DNA from: Amoebophrya sp. A120 | Lineage: Eukaryota; Sar; Dinophyceae; Syndiniales; Amoebophryaceae | Assembly: GCA_905178155.1 (NCBI GenBank) | Contig: CAJINV010000004.1 | Coordinates: 4,938,619 to 5,002,618, forward strand | Length of the DNA: 64,000 bases | Reading direction: 5' to 3' | Part shown: positions 12,301 to 22,920 of the stretch, piece after piece | Layout of the letters: each line of letters starts with the position of its first letter | How positions within the stretch are numbered: the first letter of the stretch is position 1 | Notes under the pieces: model-generated | Told to the model about the DNA's origin: nothing | The model's database searches: none | Seen by the model: only the letters and a program-made list of their open reading frames with translations | Translations under genes and position numbers: made by a program

Positions 12301-12457
12301 GCTTTGATTTTCCTTTGCCCTTTTCGAAAGAACCGGGCGTCTGTTGGTAGGACGTCGGTGTCGCTTCATTCTCGGGGCAATTAGGGCTGGGGTAGTGCCA
12401 CCAAGAAGATGAACTCGTGCTGCCGTTGTCGGGTACGGGTGATCGCGGTTCCCACAT
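6369..12457 (-). CDS. eIF4G-like translation initiation factor with MIF4G domain
   Basis: Exons 12457-10943, about 10778-10690 and 6894-6369 give about 710 residues. The first 330 residues are Gly/Tyr/Gln/Lys-rich and disordered. The MIF4G HEAT domain begins near LDRQLQVILNKVSVSNLQKLL, continues with LLMTALQEQYDF, and ends with INHLRFVGELFLKDLVPLKAI, the eIF4G-type signature around FVGELF. The ATG at 12457 follows a pyrimidine-rich tract and CAG, so a 5'-UTR intron or trans-splice acceptor is likely. The first intron is a family-B introner. The second (6895-10689) starts GTAAGG, ends GTAAG, and is 3,795 nt. Stop at 6369. By family it would bridge mRNA cap-binding proteins, helicase and ribosome. 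It could instead be another MIF4G protein; eIF4G is preferred from domain length and order. Confidence 0.8.
6895..10689 (-). other. 3.8 kb GC-rich intron of the eIF4G-like gene
   Basis: Bounded by GT (10689) and AG (6895) on the minus strand, with the MIF4G frame restored across it. It is far more GC-rich than the flanking exons. It contains related GTGACAC-rich segments near 7250 and 9925 and a large inverted repeat at 8545-9125. Several long ORFs inside are composition artefacts of GC-rich DNA; I recognise no transposase. Confidence 0.75.
8545..9125. repeat. long foldback repeat with tandem sub-repeats
   Basis: Left arm about 8545-8790 is the imperfect reverse complement of right arm about 8880-9125. 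Each arm holds several copies of a roughly 37-nt unit built around GCGCGCGATTTTCTA followed by A-rich DNA. Outer parts of the arms share GCATTTTTC and CAGG motifs. The loop is about 90 nt. The transcript could fold into a hairpin with stems near 245 nt. Confidence 0.85.
10783..10942. mobile_element. introner, family B (B2)
   Basis: Ends TATCCTGTGCAAAAGTATC and GATACTTTTGCATTTCATA. Flanks ACGCT and CCGCT. In this copy the frame is restored by removing the element plus four rather than five flank bases, joining ...YPQRQR to LRVNVLEQL. Confidence 0.85.
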
Positions 12458-13589
12458 GATCTTGGTGCTGGAAAGGAAAGAAAGTCCGTGAGTACACAAA
12501 AAAAAAGTAGGGAGGACGAAGTGCACAAGACTGCACTACATCAAGATACTTAGATACAACTAGCTAGTACGACTAGACGACCTGCTACAGTTTTTTTAAC
12601 CCGACAAAATAAACGAGAGCACGACAGAAGCTGAAAAACCTCCATAAGATAGAGAACTCGATCGTGTTTCGTTTATTGGAACAGATCTCTGGCAGTTGAC
12701 AAGTTTCTTGATCTTGTGATGGCTCTCGTGTACTTTTCGTTTTCCAACTTCTGTTGCGATTGATCTTCAATATGAATATACTGCAACATCCGGAGGTGGG
12801 CGGCGTGTGGAGAGAGAAACTCTACAGCAGATCTAGATGACGTGGTGCCAGAACCCCGACCAACTTCGTCGCACTGCCAAAAGATAAAGATAAAGAACTG
12901 TGGGACGAGGTGCATAAAATAAGTCGAGAAACAGTGGCAACAGACCACGCCTTTATGGAGTTGTATCTTTATTTTCCAATTCTGCTTCGTCTTTCTTACT
13001 CATTCTTAGTGTCAATTTCAATCCGAAAATTGAATTTCAAGTTTTCTGGTTCATGAAGTGAAGTGTTATCATCTTCGAAAAATACTCCAACATTCGTAAG
13101 TGCCTTTTTCCAAGGCACCCATTCATGAGTGTTCTTACATCAGCATCGCTTTTATTTCACTACCATGTGATTTTTTTTTGAGCCTTCACAACAAAAAATG
13201 GATTCACTGTTCCTCGGCATCGTGTTCCGAGCAAGCAAAAAATCGATTGCTGCCCAGTTACAGTTTCTTCCGTTTCCATTTTTTTCACTTTTTCTTTTGT
13301 GCGCAGCGCGAAGGCATTCCGGAGGAAGTTCTTGGATTTCGATCTGTTACTTTCGTAGTTGTCCTCTTCCAACTACACCACATTCTTCACATGCTGTGCC
13401 GGCCATGCGCCGGCGAAGGTGATCTCAAATATTTTTTACTTCGCGATCACGGAGACGGAGACGGCTTTTTCGCGGTTCTCGCTGGCGTAATCGTTTACCA
13501 CGGGCGGGCTCGGCTTCCTCTGCCGACTTTAGGATGTAGCAGTTGCGACGCTTCTTGCAAGAGCTGCACAACATAGTTCTGCTATGTGT
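12458..13589. other. intergenic region / 5' leader of the eIF4G-like gene
   Basis: A pyrimidine-rich tract ending in CAG lies just upstream of the ATG at 12457. The rest has T-rich and A-rich runs and no supported gene. Confidence 0.5.
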
Positions 13590-16500
13590 TCAAAACCACT
13601 TTCCGTTTCCCTCCAGGAGCCAGTCCAGCACAATCTGTATTTTAACCCGGCACCGCTCACTGTACTGGTACTCGTTCGGATCCGCCGGACTTCTGCTCTC
13701 GTGGAGAGCCTGAAGTTTGGCAAAGGAGTTTGGTAACAGGTCTTTCCTGGCACTGGCAGCGACAGCCTCGGTTAAACCGGACGTGAAGGCCTGCTGGTAG
13801 GTCGGCCGGGTGGTGATCCTGTTCTGCAGCGTGTACCCGATCGTTATGAAGAGCTCGCACGCGCCGACTACTTGCGCTTCGGGTAAAACCCGTTCTTTGG
13901 TCGTGGAGATTTCTGAAGCTCCTGACTTAGGTGTTGTAGTAGTCGTACTTGTTCCCGCTCCTCTGCTTTCACTTTCTCCGCCCTCCTTGAGCTCTAACAC
14001 GTTTTCCAGCGCAGCTTATGGCAGCAAAAAGAAAGAGCGTGGAACGTTGTAAACGGAAATGAAAAATGGCATGCAGTAAAAACTACGCATGAGATGGCGC
14101 AAACGCGCGGCCCAAATTTGTCGTGCATAAGTAGTAGTACCGTGAGTCCATGCTGGAAAACGCTGCAAGTCGTTGCTACACCTCAAGATGACTAGACCAC
14201 TATCGTTTACAATGCTAAAACACAAACACTTCTTTTTCTTCACCTCTGATAGAGTGTGTATCACTTTCAAGGGCAGCGCCTGGACCAAAAACAGCTGCCC
14301 CATAAACTTGAGGAGGAGAACCAGGCTCCGTCCAGCTTCGTCATGGGTCTCATCTCCCACTGGTGCAGTTTGTTCGCCTTTGCAGCCTCGAATTCGTTTC
14401 AAGAAACCTTTCAGCTTCTTTTGCAAAACAACGGCAAGTTCCCCGTGGAAGCAGATGGTAGAAGTGTTTGCTTTCCTTTTGCTCGAAGTTGTGCCTTCTT
14501 CTAGCATGTTGAACTCGGGCAAGACGTGTCTCAAGTACAACACCAATCCTGAAAAGCCCCATAAAATGGCAACATCGCTGCGGTGGTCCACGCACCGGGC
14601 ACTACCTCCAAAAAGTTGATGTTGGCGCTCCAGTTCCGTGTCTACCTGCTCGTCGCTGTCGCGCTTCTGTTCCGGAAAGTAACAGCCTTCAATTCCGGAA
14701 AACAACTTCAACACGTTGGCACATATGACGGTATCAGAGTGCTGCACAACTCCCCCTCGTTCTCATTTTATCTTATGCAAAGCTTCCAAATCCAATTGCT
14801 ACCTTTCGTCACTATTATGCATGGCAGTTTATTATGGAAAGAACCTAGATTAACAGGAGCACTACAAACACCATTAGGCGCATGATGACCTTGTCATGCA
14901 CAGGCTCCACGTGTGCCAGCGTTTGTTGTATGGCAATTGCTTATTTTCATGCCAAAATACAAATGAGGGGGCGCACGGGGGGTTGTGCACTCTCGTAGAC
15001 CTCGCTGACCAGGACCAAGTCCGCGATACGGGCGAGCTTCATTTCCAAAAATTTGTCCAACGTGGCTCGCCGACTTGGGCCCGTGGGAAGGATATCAAGT
15101 GTAAAAATGTCTGGGTCTGGAAGAATGCATGTTTGTCATGCTTCTCTGGCATGACTCTTGAATCTGTCATGCACGTTACCCAAGAGCTCCATTTTTCTGT
15201 GATGCAGAAGCGCAGTTTGTCATGCGGAATTGGCAACACCTAGAAGCTCAGAAACTTGTCATGCTGAGCCAGCACTTGTGGCCTCATCATGAGACGCCAC
15301 ACAGCATCACAAGTTTCCAGACCCAGACATTTTTACACTTGATAAAGGACTTTGTTAAGCAGTTCCTGGACGCGCCGCCTCGTTTTCAAAACGCGGTGTC
15401 TTTCAGAAGTCGTTCCATTTCTTGCTTCTTGTTTCTGGATTGCACAAGCTTCTCTCTGCATCTTCATCCTGATCACGTACGGATTTGCCGATCTCTTAAG
15501 TAGAGGACAACGAGTGGATGGCGTAGAAATAGAGCTGTTGGAGCTCGCTGACGCGGCCTCTGGTTGTAGCTTGTTCTGTGGATCGCAATTTACTTCTTTT
15601 TCAACATCCTGTCGCCGAGAAGAGACATTGACATCTTCTGCTGGTGCAGGTCCCTGCTGGAGGACAAGAGGATCGCGCTTGATCGTCGTGTTCCCTTCAA
15701 GAAGATGAGTCTCGCACTCGTGGCTCTTCCGCTCCTGCACAACCTTGTTGCCATTTATTCCCGCCCCCGAGTTGTTGTGGTTGTCAGTCAGGTGGAGTGC
15801 GGGTTGTTCATTATGATCTGCAGGTGCGAACAAAGCTGTTCCGTCTACAACTTCTTGCGCAGCAGGGAGGTGAGGAACATGCTCCGACTCATCCGAACAG
15901 GAGTCCGATGTTTCTTCACAAGAAGCCGCGGTGTCATGGGCGGTGTCGCTGGTGCTCATGCACGACGACCTCCGCCGTAGACCCGCCCGAGGGACAAGCA
16001 ATGTCAAATTTGTGTTCTCCCTTGCGATGGCCTTCCGCAGCACGTCAAAACTTGCGGTACTGCCGCACCGCAAAATCATGGCTCTGCCGTCCGGCCCGAG
16101 GGCAAAGGGATCCTTCACCGCGACTGCGCAACCCCCGAGCAGGCCGCCGGCGCGTAGTACATTCTCTTCGCAGTACCCGTTTCCGTTTTTGATGCAGAAA
16201 ACGTTTTTGACCGTCGCGCGCTTCGTACAGCGCGCATGCAACAGCTGGAAAAAATCCCGCTCCAGCGCGCGCACAACATCGCCGTCGGAACTGCACTTTT
16301 CCGCTTTGCAGAACGCAGCAAGTGCCTGCACTGGCGGCGAGCTAAAACCCAACGCTGCCCAGTCCCACTGCTCCCCGCATATGGAACGGAGTTTACACAC
16401 TTGCGACTCTTCGTCCTGCAGGTTGGGTAGGATTTTTTTGCTTTGCAAAAACGCCACGACCAGCAAGACATACGCGTAGCTGCTCAGCAACCCGTTATCC

Positions 16501-17769
16501 ACATTCCGGTATCAACAGGAAAAATCCCCCCTCCCCATATCAAAACGAAACTTCTCATGCTGGATTTGCGTACACAAATCCGATTTGTCTTGCAGTAAGG
16601 CAGCGCAGCCAGATCTTCGGCCTAGGTAGGGGCGTTTGGGTCTAGTTGCTTAGCATTACAAACGGCTGTCCCCTAGGCGCAACAGCATGCCAAAGCGCTT
16701 CCACAATGGCGCGGAAGCCTCTACACTTGCCTTCTTGCAAGACAGACGTGATTTGTGGTCTCAAATCAGCAGCACAAATTTTCGGAAACATACCTTTTCG
16801 ATATGGGGAGGGGGGATTTTTCCTAATACAATATCCGGACCAAGTTTTTCTCCCGAGCCCAGCGCTTCACGCTGAGCGCGAGTTCCCGGGCAATCGGACA
16901 GGTCATGTTATCAAATGTAAAAATGTCTGGGTCTGGAAGAATTCATGTTTGTCATGCTTGTCTGGCATGACTCTTGAATCTGTCATGCACGTTACCCAAG
17001 AGCTCCGTTTTTCTGTGATGCAGAAGCGCAGGCTGTCATGCAGATGAAGAGGCAACACCTAGGAGCTCAGAAACTTGTCATGCTGAGCCAGCGTGTGTAG
17101 CCTCATCATGAGACGCCACCCAGCATCACAAGTTTCCAGACCCAGACATTTTTACTTTTGGTACATGTACTGCTTCAACAAGTTGCTGTTTCTCACGCCG
17201 TTGTAGTTGTTGACGGTGATCTCGATCACGAGCCGGTGCTCGACGTGGTTGCACGCGGTCGCGGATTTCCTGACTTGTTGCGCCGTACAACTTCTACCCG
17301 GGAGGACTTGTTCAACAACATTATTACGGATAACATGATCATCTTGATCGTCCCTTGTCACCTCTTCCATCCGCAGGACCGGTATGCGGGCCGGAATGAG
17401 TTCGATCTTTTCGTAGTCGAAATGCCCGATCATTCTCCAGAGCGGACATGAGGTTCGGTAAAGACGCTGCTCCAGTTTCGCTCTGAACTCTTGCAAGCAG
17501 GTGAGAGCGAGTTCCCTGCTAGAAGGAGTTTTTGCAGCAGCGGGGGTTGTGATATCGGTCGGCACTGTGCTGGTTGTTGATGTGGAAGATGCAAAAACTG
17601 GCGGGTCCTCTATATCGACGAAAAACGTCAAATCCAAATCACAACTCCCATCATGATCGCGCAACCCGGTCTTCGCCGATCCATACACAACGCTGGTGGC
17701 GCCTAGCACGTCGTCTAGGCGCCGCTTCGCCATGGCACAGGCGTCCTCGTCGTCAATGAGGGCATCCAT
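13590..17769 (-). CDS. Cid1/GLD2-type terminal nucleotidyltransferase fused to MIF4G-like domain
   Basis: Adds nucleotides to RNA 3' ends, by family. ATG at 17769. Exons 17769-17164, 16908-16834, 16509-15345, 15092-14998, 14731 to about 14228, and about 14020-13590; roughly 950 residues. The palm has VVYGSAKTGLRDHD then CDLDLTF with two metal-binding Asp. The third carboxylate falls in LVIEITVNNYNGVRNSNLL, where Glu replaces the usual Asp. The central domain has ARELALSVKRWAREKN and GLLSSYAYVLLVVAFLQ...LPNLQ, typical of TUTases. After a Ser/Asn-rich linker the same exon continues into RRRVQELLNKVLPTG, and later exons give LLLKFMGQLFLVQALPLKV and VVGACELFITIGYTL, a MIF4G pattern. Four introns are introners (A, D, A, C). 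The intron at about 14020-14228 has an acceptor-like end but its exact borders do not resolve. Stop TGA at 13590-13592. Confidence 0.85.
14732..14997. mobile_element. introner, family C (C1)
   Basis: Family-C ends: GTGCTGCACAACTCCCCCT on the left and a G-rich run plus TTGTGCACTCTCGTA on the right. Flanks GACGG and GACCT match at three of five bases. Excision gives LVSEVICANVLKLF in the MIF4G region. Confidence 0.82.
15093..15344. mobile_element. introner, family A (A7)
   Basis: Ends TATCAAGTG and CACTTGATA. Perfect repeat AAGGA at 15088-15092 and 15345-15349. Nearly identical in sequence to A8 in the same gene, so one of them is recent. Confidence 0.93.
16510..16833. mobile_element. introner, family D (D1)
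   Basis: Inverted ends built on AGGAAAAATCCCCCCTCCCC and its complement. Perfect repeat TCCGG on both sides. Excision gives KNLVRNVDNGLLSSYAY in the nucleotidyltransferase. Confidence 0.9.
16909..17163. mobile_element. introner, family A (A8)
   Basis: Starts TATCAAATG; the right end is mutated to CTTTTGGTA. Perfect repeat CATGT at 16904-16908 and 17164-17168. Excision gives LLKQYMTCPIARELAL. Confidence 0.93.
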
Positions 17770-19135
17770 GGTTTATTTTTGGGACTACACTGATGTCTAT
17801 CGATCAAGCGAAGAGGCAAAAGTTTAACAAGGTCGACGCACTCATAAGTCATGGACCGACGACGACGTCGAGGTCGAGGACGACACCGAAGACGTTTACT
17901 TTGCACCGAAATGTTGGATGTGATGTTGTGCAAAAAACCGCGATTTAGATTTTTGCGACGCCGACTCAAAGACGAGGACGAGGTGCCATTACCTAAAGTT
18001 CCACCATTGGACGAGCGTATGAAGTTGCAAGTTTGCCCAGGCAATGGACAAAAAAAACGAAAAAAAAAAACGCTCTCATCAGGGAAGCACCGAAAATTCA
18101 TGTCCGAACTTTTTCTCCGATAATTGAGCCCCTAAACTGCAGTTAGCTCCCGTTCCGGTTGATGGTGCGGAAAATTGCGATTTGCCCGCGAATGTGCATC
18201 CGCCAAAAGTGTTGTGTTTATTTTTCCTTCTCGTCTCCAAAACGCTTGCGAAAAACAGGATAGGAATCATTCACATGCGGCAATGGGTCGCTAAGTTCAT
18301 TTTCGCTTTTTCTCGTCTCTTGATTCATACAGGAGCTTGAAGAAACAGAAGGTGTGTGATTTCTTGTCCCCAAACAAATAGTATACATGTGTAGGAGGTG
18401 ATTCTTAATCTTATGCGTTTTAGTGGTCTTTGGGGTTAAACTTAAAGGTTTGATACGTGAAGAAGATTATTACGTTTGCTGGATTGACATTGACATTTTT
18501 TAATTTCATCTTTGTAACGAATATGCGCTAGCGCTTCCAGTCGAACTCGAAACACAAACTGTCGATAGCATAATACAGTAAACAGGTCTATTGGGAAATA
18601 AAAAATGAGGGGAAACGGAATTGCAGAAAGCAGCGGATAAGTGCGCAGCCACCTCCCCCTGGGACGGGGAATGGTCGCGGCATCTCAGTCTCACGTGCCT
18701 GCTACTCTGGTCTTATTGTAAACACTGAGGTTTCATCTTAGTCTTAATGGAACAAGACGATAAAGTTGCTATTCTGAAAACGGTTGGGGCAAGAAATAGA
18801 AATGCATTTACTGAATTTGTGCGACGGACTACAACTTAGTACAGAAATAAAAGTGGTGGCCGAGAAAAATTTTCCTGGTTTCCCATTCTTACTTTGCCGA
18901 AAATTGGTACGTGTACTGTGGTTGGGTCGCGGTACTGCTGATTACGGCGCTCTGTTGTTTTTTGTTTGTTTGAAATTTTAGTCAACTTGGTACAACTACT
19001 GGCCCGCTCAGACGCCGCAGCCATACGATCGAGCTAGCATCGCACGCGCAAAAACCCATCCACAAGTAGTCATCATGCAAGCACATATTAGTGGGAAAAA
19101 AAGTCATGCGGTAACCCAAATAAATTGCAGTACGC
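17770..19135. other. intergenic region
   Basis: No supported gene. Contains a CGACGACG-rich patch near 17855 and A-rich runs near 18050. ORFs here are short and overlapping. Confidence 0.5.
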
Positions 19136-20800
19136 TCATCGGTGTACCCCGTGGTGGCCGATGGAGCCGCTGAGGGGCTGTGGCGGCGGCATCAGGGACA
19201 GGGAGCCCAGCGGTGGGACGTACTTGGGGTCCACCTGGTTCAGCAGGTCGTGCAGCCGGTTCTTCAGGAAATCGAAGCTGTTCGTGCTAACCGGTGCTGG
19301 CCGGTGTGCGGAGGTCACGGCAAATTCCTCGTCGTCAAGAGCCTCCAGTTGGTGCTGATGTAGTGGTGTTTTAGATGGACTCGTTGAAGAACGAGAATGG
19401 CAACAGTTATGTAGTTGATCTCCAGGAACAAATACGACCCTGCTCAGTATGACAAGTAGTACTGTGACATGATCGTCCTACTTGGGTGGTAATTCTGTGA
19501 TGCATTTCTTCATTCACCAACAACATGATACTCGTCATACCTTGAGACTCTGCAGGACTTTGTATGACTTCTCTCCCTTTCCGAAGACGGAGTCCTTTTC
19601 CGCTTCGAGTTTTGAGAGTTCCGTGTTTCGCTGCGCGATCTGCTCCGAGAGCTCTGCGATCGCCAGCTTGTGGTTCGCCTCCAAAGCTTGGAGTCCTGAG
19701 ATTATGGAGGGTCATGATGATGTTTCTGGAAATTGATCATAAACAGGAGCCGCCACGGTTGTATGTAAGAAAATTTAGGTTGCGCACGATAGATAATGGC
19801 ACGAGGCATGACAAAAATCGAATGAAAAATAGATGACATTTTTCTTAGAATCAGATAGATACTCTTGTCGTGCTCCTTCTCTTGGTTCTCGAGCTTCAGG
19901 TTCCATTCTCGCTCGGCAATTTCCTGTTCCATTCTCATTGCGTCGTACTTTCTTGCTGCGGTCCTGTTTTTAGGAGAGAGAAAAATCAATAGTACGCTGG
20001 GACGTGCGGCATCAAAAAGAAAATTTCAGTTGTTCACATGTCGTGCAATAAATCCAAGTTTATGTTGCATCGGACGTCACTTGTATTTGTTTAACATGAT
20101 CAGAAAAGGCCCGAAAAAGCGACTTTATAATTTCCAAGTATTACTGCTCGTGTGTCCAGGCTTTCCACTCCCTGAATGTTGAGCCCAAGAGCATCGTGCT
20201 TGACGCGCCGAAGAACTTCGAGAAGTGCGCCTTCTTTGTGGAGATGTACTTGCTTTTCCATTTTGCGTTGTCCTCGTACAGTTCGGTGAGCGCCGCAACG
20301 AGGTCGTCGATGTGACCTGAGTGGAGTTTTTGGTAGGAATTTGTCATGCGCAAATGCGCATCAAGGCTCATCAATTTTGTCATGTACAATTTCAACTCAC
20401 AACGCATCTTTCGAGGATGAAACAAACTCTATACCGCAAACGCTAGTGGCCTTGTCATAGTGCTCTTGTATTCCGCCCTTCTCTTCCGAATTTATCGGTT
20501 GCTCCTGCACCCTGGCGCTCCCTGGGGTCTTGGCCTGATGTGTAGAATGTAGAATGTTTGGAATGACATGAACAAGATGCAGTACTTTCCGCATGACAAA
20601 AGCAAAACGTTTCTCAATTCCAATACAGCATGACAAGTGACATGTTTCAAGGTGCATAGTTAGAAAAGTCAATTTTTTCATGACTGTTGATGTTCTGACA
20701 AAATTTGTATTGCAGTTGAGGAGCACAGAGTCGCAAAAATAACAGTCAATCTCAATACCCCGCCCATTGGCTGCAGGCCCACCGGCTTGATCATCGCCAT
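19136..20800 (-). CDS. small coiled-coil protein, six exons with canonical introns
   Basis: ATG at 20800. Exons 20800-20759, 20534-20435, 20316-20145, 19963-19863, 19695-19541 and 19354-19136 all join in frame with GT-AG borders and give about 263 residues. The middle is a heptad-type coiled coil rich in Glu/Lys/Gln, with GSTFREWKAWTHEQ at its start and QIAQRNTELSKLEAEKD later. The C-terminus is Pro/Gly-rich and ends in HHGVHR. A cytoskeletal or flagellar role would fit the coiled coil but is a guess; no family is recognised. Introns 1 and 2 carry GCATGACAAA-like motifs and look like decayed introners. Confidence 0.75.
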
Positions 20801-21917
20801 CTTTTGGTCGTTACCAGCAGATGATGAAAACGTCGACAACTAACCACGATGTTGCGCTAGATGTGTCGCAGAAATTTAAAATTGCAAAATTGATTCCGAT
20901 TCTTATGTAAAGCGAAAGTAGGTTTGGGTGCGTTCGAATCGGGAACTGCTTGCGGTTGATGATAGTACACGACTGATTACGACAAGGGAGTGCGAAGATT
21001 ACTGTCATTCCGACAAACATGAAAAGCTGCTTCTCATGCTCGGGTACGTTGACGTGTTTGGGTTGTACGATTGTGGACGAACGAAAAAATACCGACATGG
21101 ACATCTTCACAATCTTTGTTGCATGAAAAAACAAATTCCGTCAAAGACCGATGAACCTCGCTGGCACACGACACTGCTTCCAGCTCATACAATCGCACGA
21201 CATCTCAAGAAGCCTCTCTCGCTTGTCAGCTATGTTGAAATACACGGCATGATTTTGCTGATGCTGTATTTCTCTACACGACTCTACTTTTCGTCAGCTC
21301 CAAACGTAGACGTACGTACCGATGAAGTCTTTCAGCTAGCTTATTTTTAACGAATATCAATATAGTGCTGCTCTTGGTTTAGGTTTTGGACGCGAACGAG
21401 CCGAATGAGAAAATTTACATTTGTTTTTGTAAGACAGAGGAAAGTGATGCTCTCGAAGTTCCGACCGACATGAGGGGGTAGAGCAGTAGATGGATGTGAA
21501 GATATACATTGCGAACAAATCGTGAGCGCAGTCCAGTAGCAAACCCAGACAGTGTGTGTTCCTTCAAGAAAGCGAAACTCGCCCCCTTTCACTTTGGAAA
21601 GTCGGATTTTTATAGTGAGGTTTTTTTTCCAGGTTTTGTTCCGTTCCGAAATAAAGTCTCAAATTCCTGCTAGCGTTCTAGTCACATCTCGTCGAGAGCC
21701 GGATAAATTCCGATACGATGAAATAATGGACGCACCATAGAATGCTACTTCTCGTTCTCCTCTAGCAGAAATCTCTCCACTCGAGACTTCACACAGAATT
21801 TCCGTTTCAGTGTCATCGTTCAGTCACGTTTTAAAAGTCACATAACCGTGTAATTTTCCTGAAAGGAAAATTATCCTGCACGGTAGTTGTAATTCATCCA
21901 AGCTGCATCGCCAAACC
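20801..21917. other. intergenic region
   Basis: Holds a 140-codon plus-strand ORF (20928-21350) with no recognisable domain, on the opposite strand to every supported gene; not accepted. AT-rich otherwise. Confidence 0.5.
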
Positions 21918-22920
21918 TTACATTTCCTCGATCGGTCCGTGACCGCTGCAGTAGATGCCGTCCAAGAACTTACGGATATCCTTGTTCTTGACCAGGCAAG
22001 ACTGGTGGATCAGGGCGGCGGAGCGGGAAGTGTCATCGATATCCGGACCCTCGATCAGGATTTCGTCCTTGGTAGCCTCGGACTTGATGGCCTGTATCAA
22101 GGTCGTTCGATTTAGATTTTTGTCTAAACCAAATCATGTTGTCAAGGGGACGAACAAGCGAAAGGTGGAGCTGTGCTTAGCTATCCAAATGCATCCAAAT
22201 CGTCCGCTCTCTCAACACAGCCTTTCCCTCAGCCAGGATCTCACTCATTCTCGCATGGGCATGGTAGTGTGATAGATTTGCCATGCGGATAGACCCATAA
22301 TCAAAATCAAGCTGCAAAAACCTAAAACATGAATCGCTAGTGTACCTTAGCCTCGCCGATCATGTCGATAACGCGGGTGATCTTCTCGCCCAAGAAGTTC
22401 TTGATCTCGATGCGCTTGCCACCGTTGGTGATGGAGGCGGTGATCGGGAAATGCGCGTACACCAAGCGCAGAGTATAACGGTACTTCTTGGTCACACCGG
22501 TGATCAGGTTGTCAATGTGGGAGCACACCTGGGATAATTTTTCATGGGAAAAAAATCATTTAGGTTTTTTAGATTTCTAAATGAGGAAGACAAGAGGGAA
22601 ACTTAAAAGCTTGTACTAGGCGATATGAGCAATGTCGGTGTGCGCCAGCGCCCAACGTGGGATGACGCAAAGTAATTTCATCAATGACGATTATCTTTTA
22701 AGTATACCGTTCGCAGAGACGCGATCTGCTTGGACAGGCCGAAGTAGAGGCTGACCTCCAACTTCTTTCCGCCGTCGATCTTCGCGATGGAGACCGGGAG
22801 GTGGGTGAAGTCGCGCTTCAGGGTTCCCTGCGGGCCCTTGACGGTGACCTTGCGGGCCTTAACCTCCACGGTGACGCCCTTCGGCAGGACAATGGACTGC
22901 TTGCTGCGGACAAACTTCAT
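21918..22920 (-). CDS. RPL9: 60S ribosomal protein uL6 (L9)
   Basis: Cytosolic large-subunit protein near the factor-binding region. ATG at 22920. Exons 22920-22708, 22528-22346 and 22091-21918 have canonical GT-AG borders and give about 190 residues, the usual length. Diagnostic stretches include [14 protein letters not shown], the exon junction [30 protein letters not shown], and [17 protein letters not shown] near the end. Stop TAA at 21918-21920. The two introns (22529-22707 and 22092-22345) show no introner ends. Highly conserved and complete; a good internal standard for codon use. Confidence 0.98.

Noticed and set aside
20928-21350. 140-codon plus-strand ORF
   Set aside because: No domain, low complexity absent but no homology seen, and it would be the only plus-strand gene in the window. 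Treated as chance.
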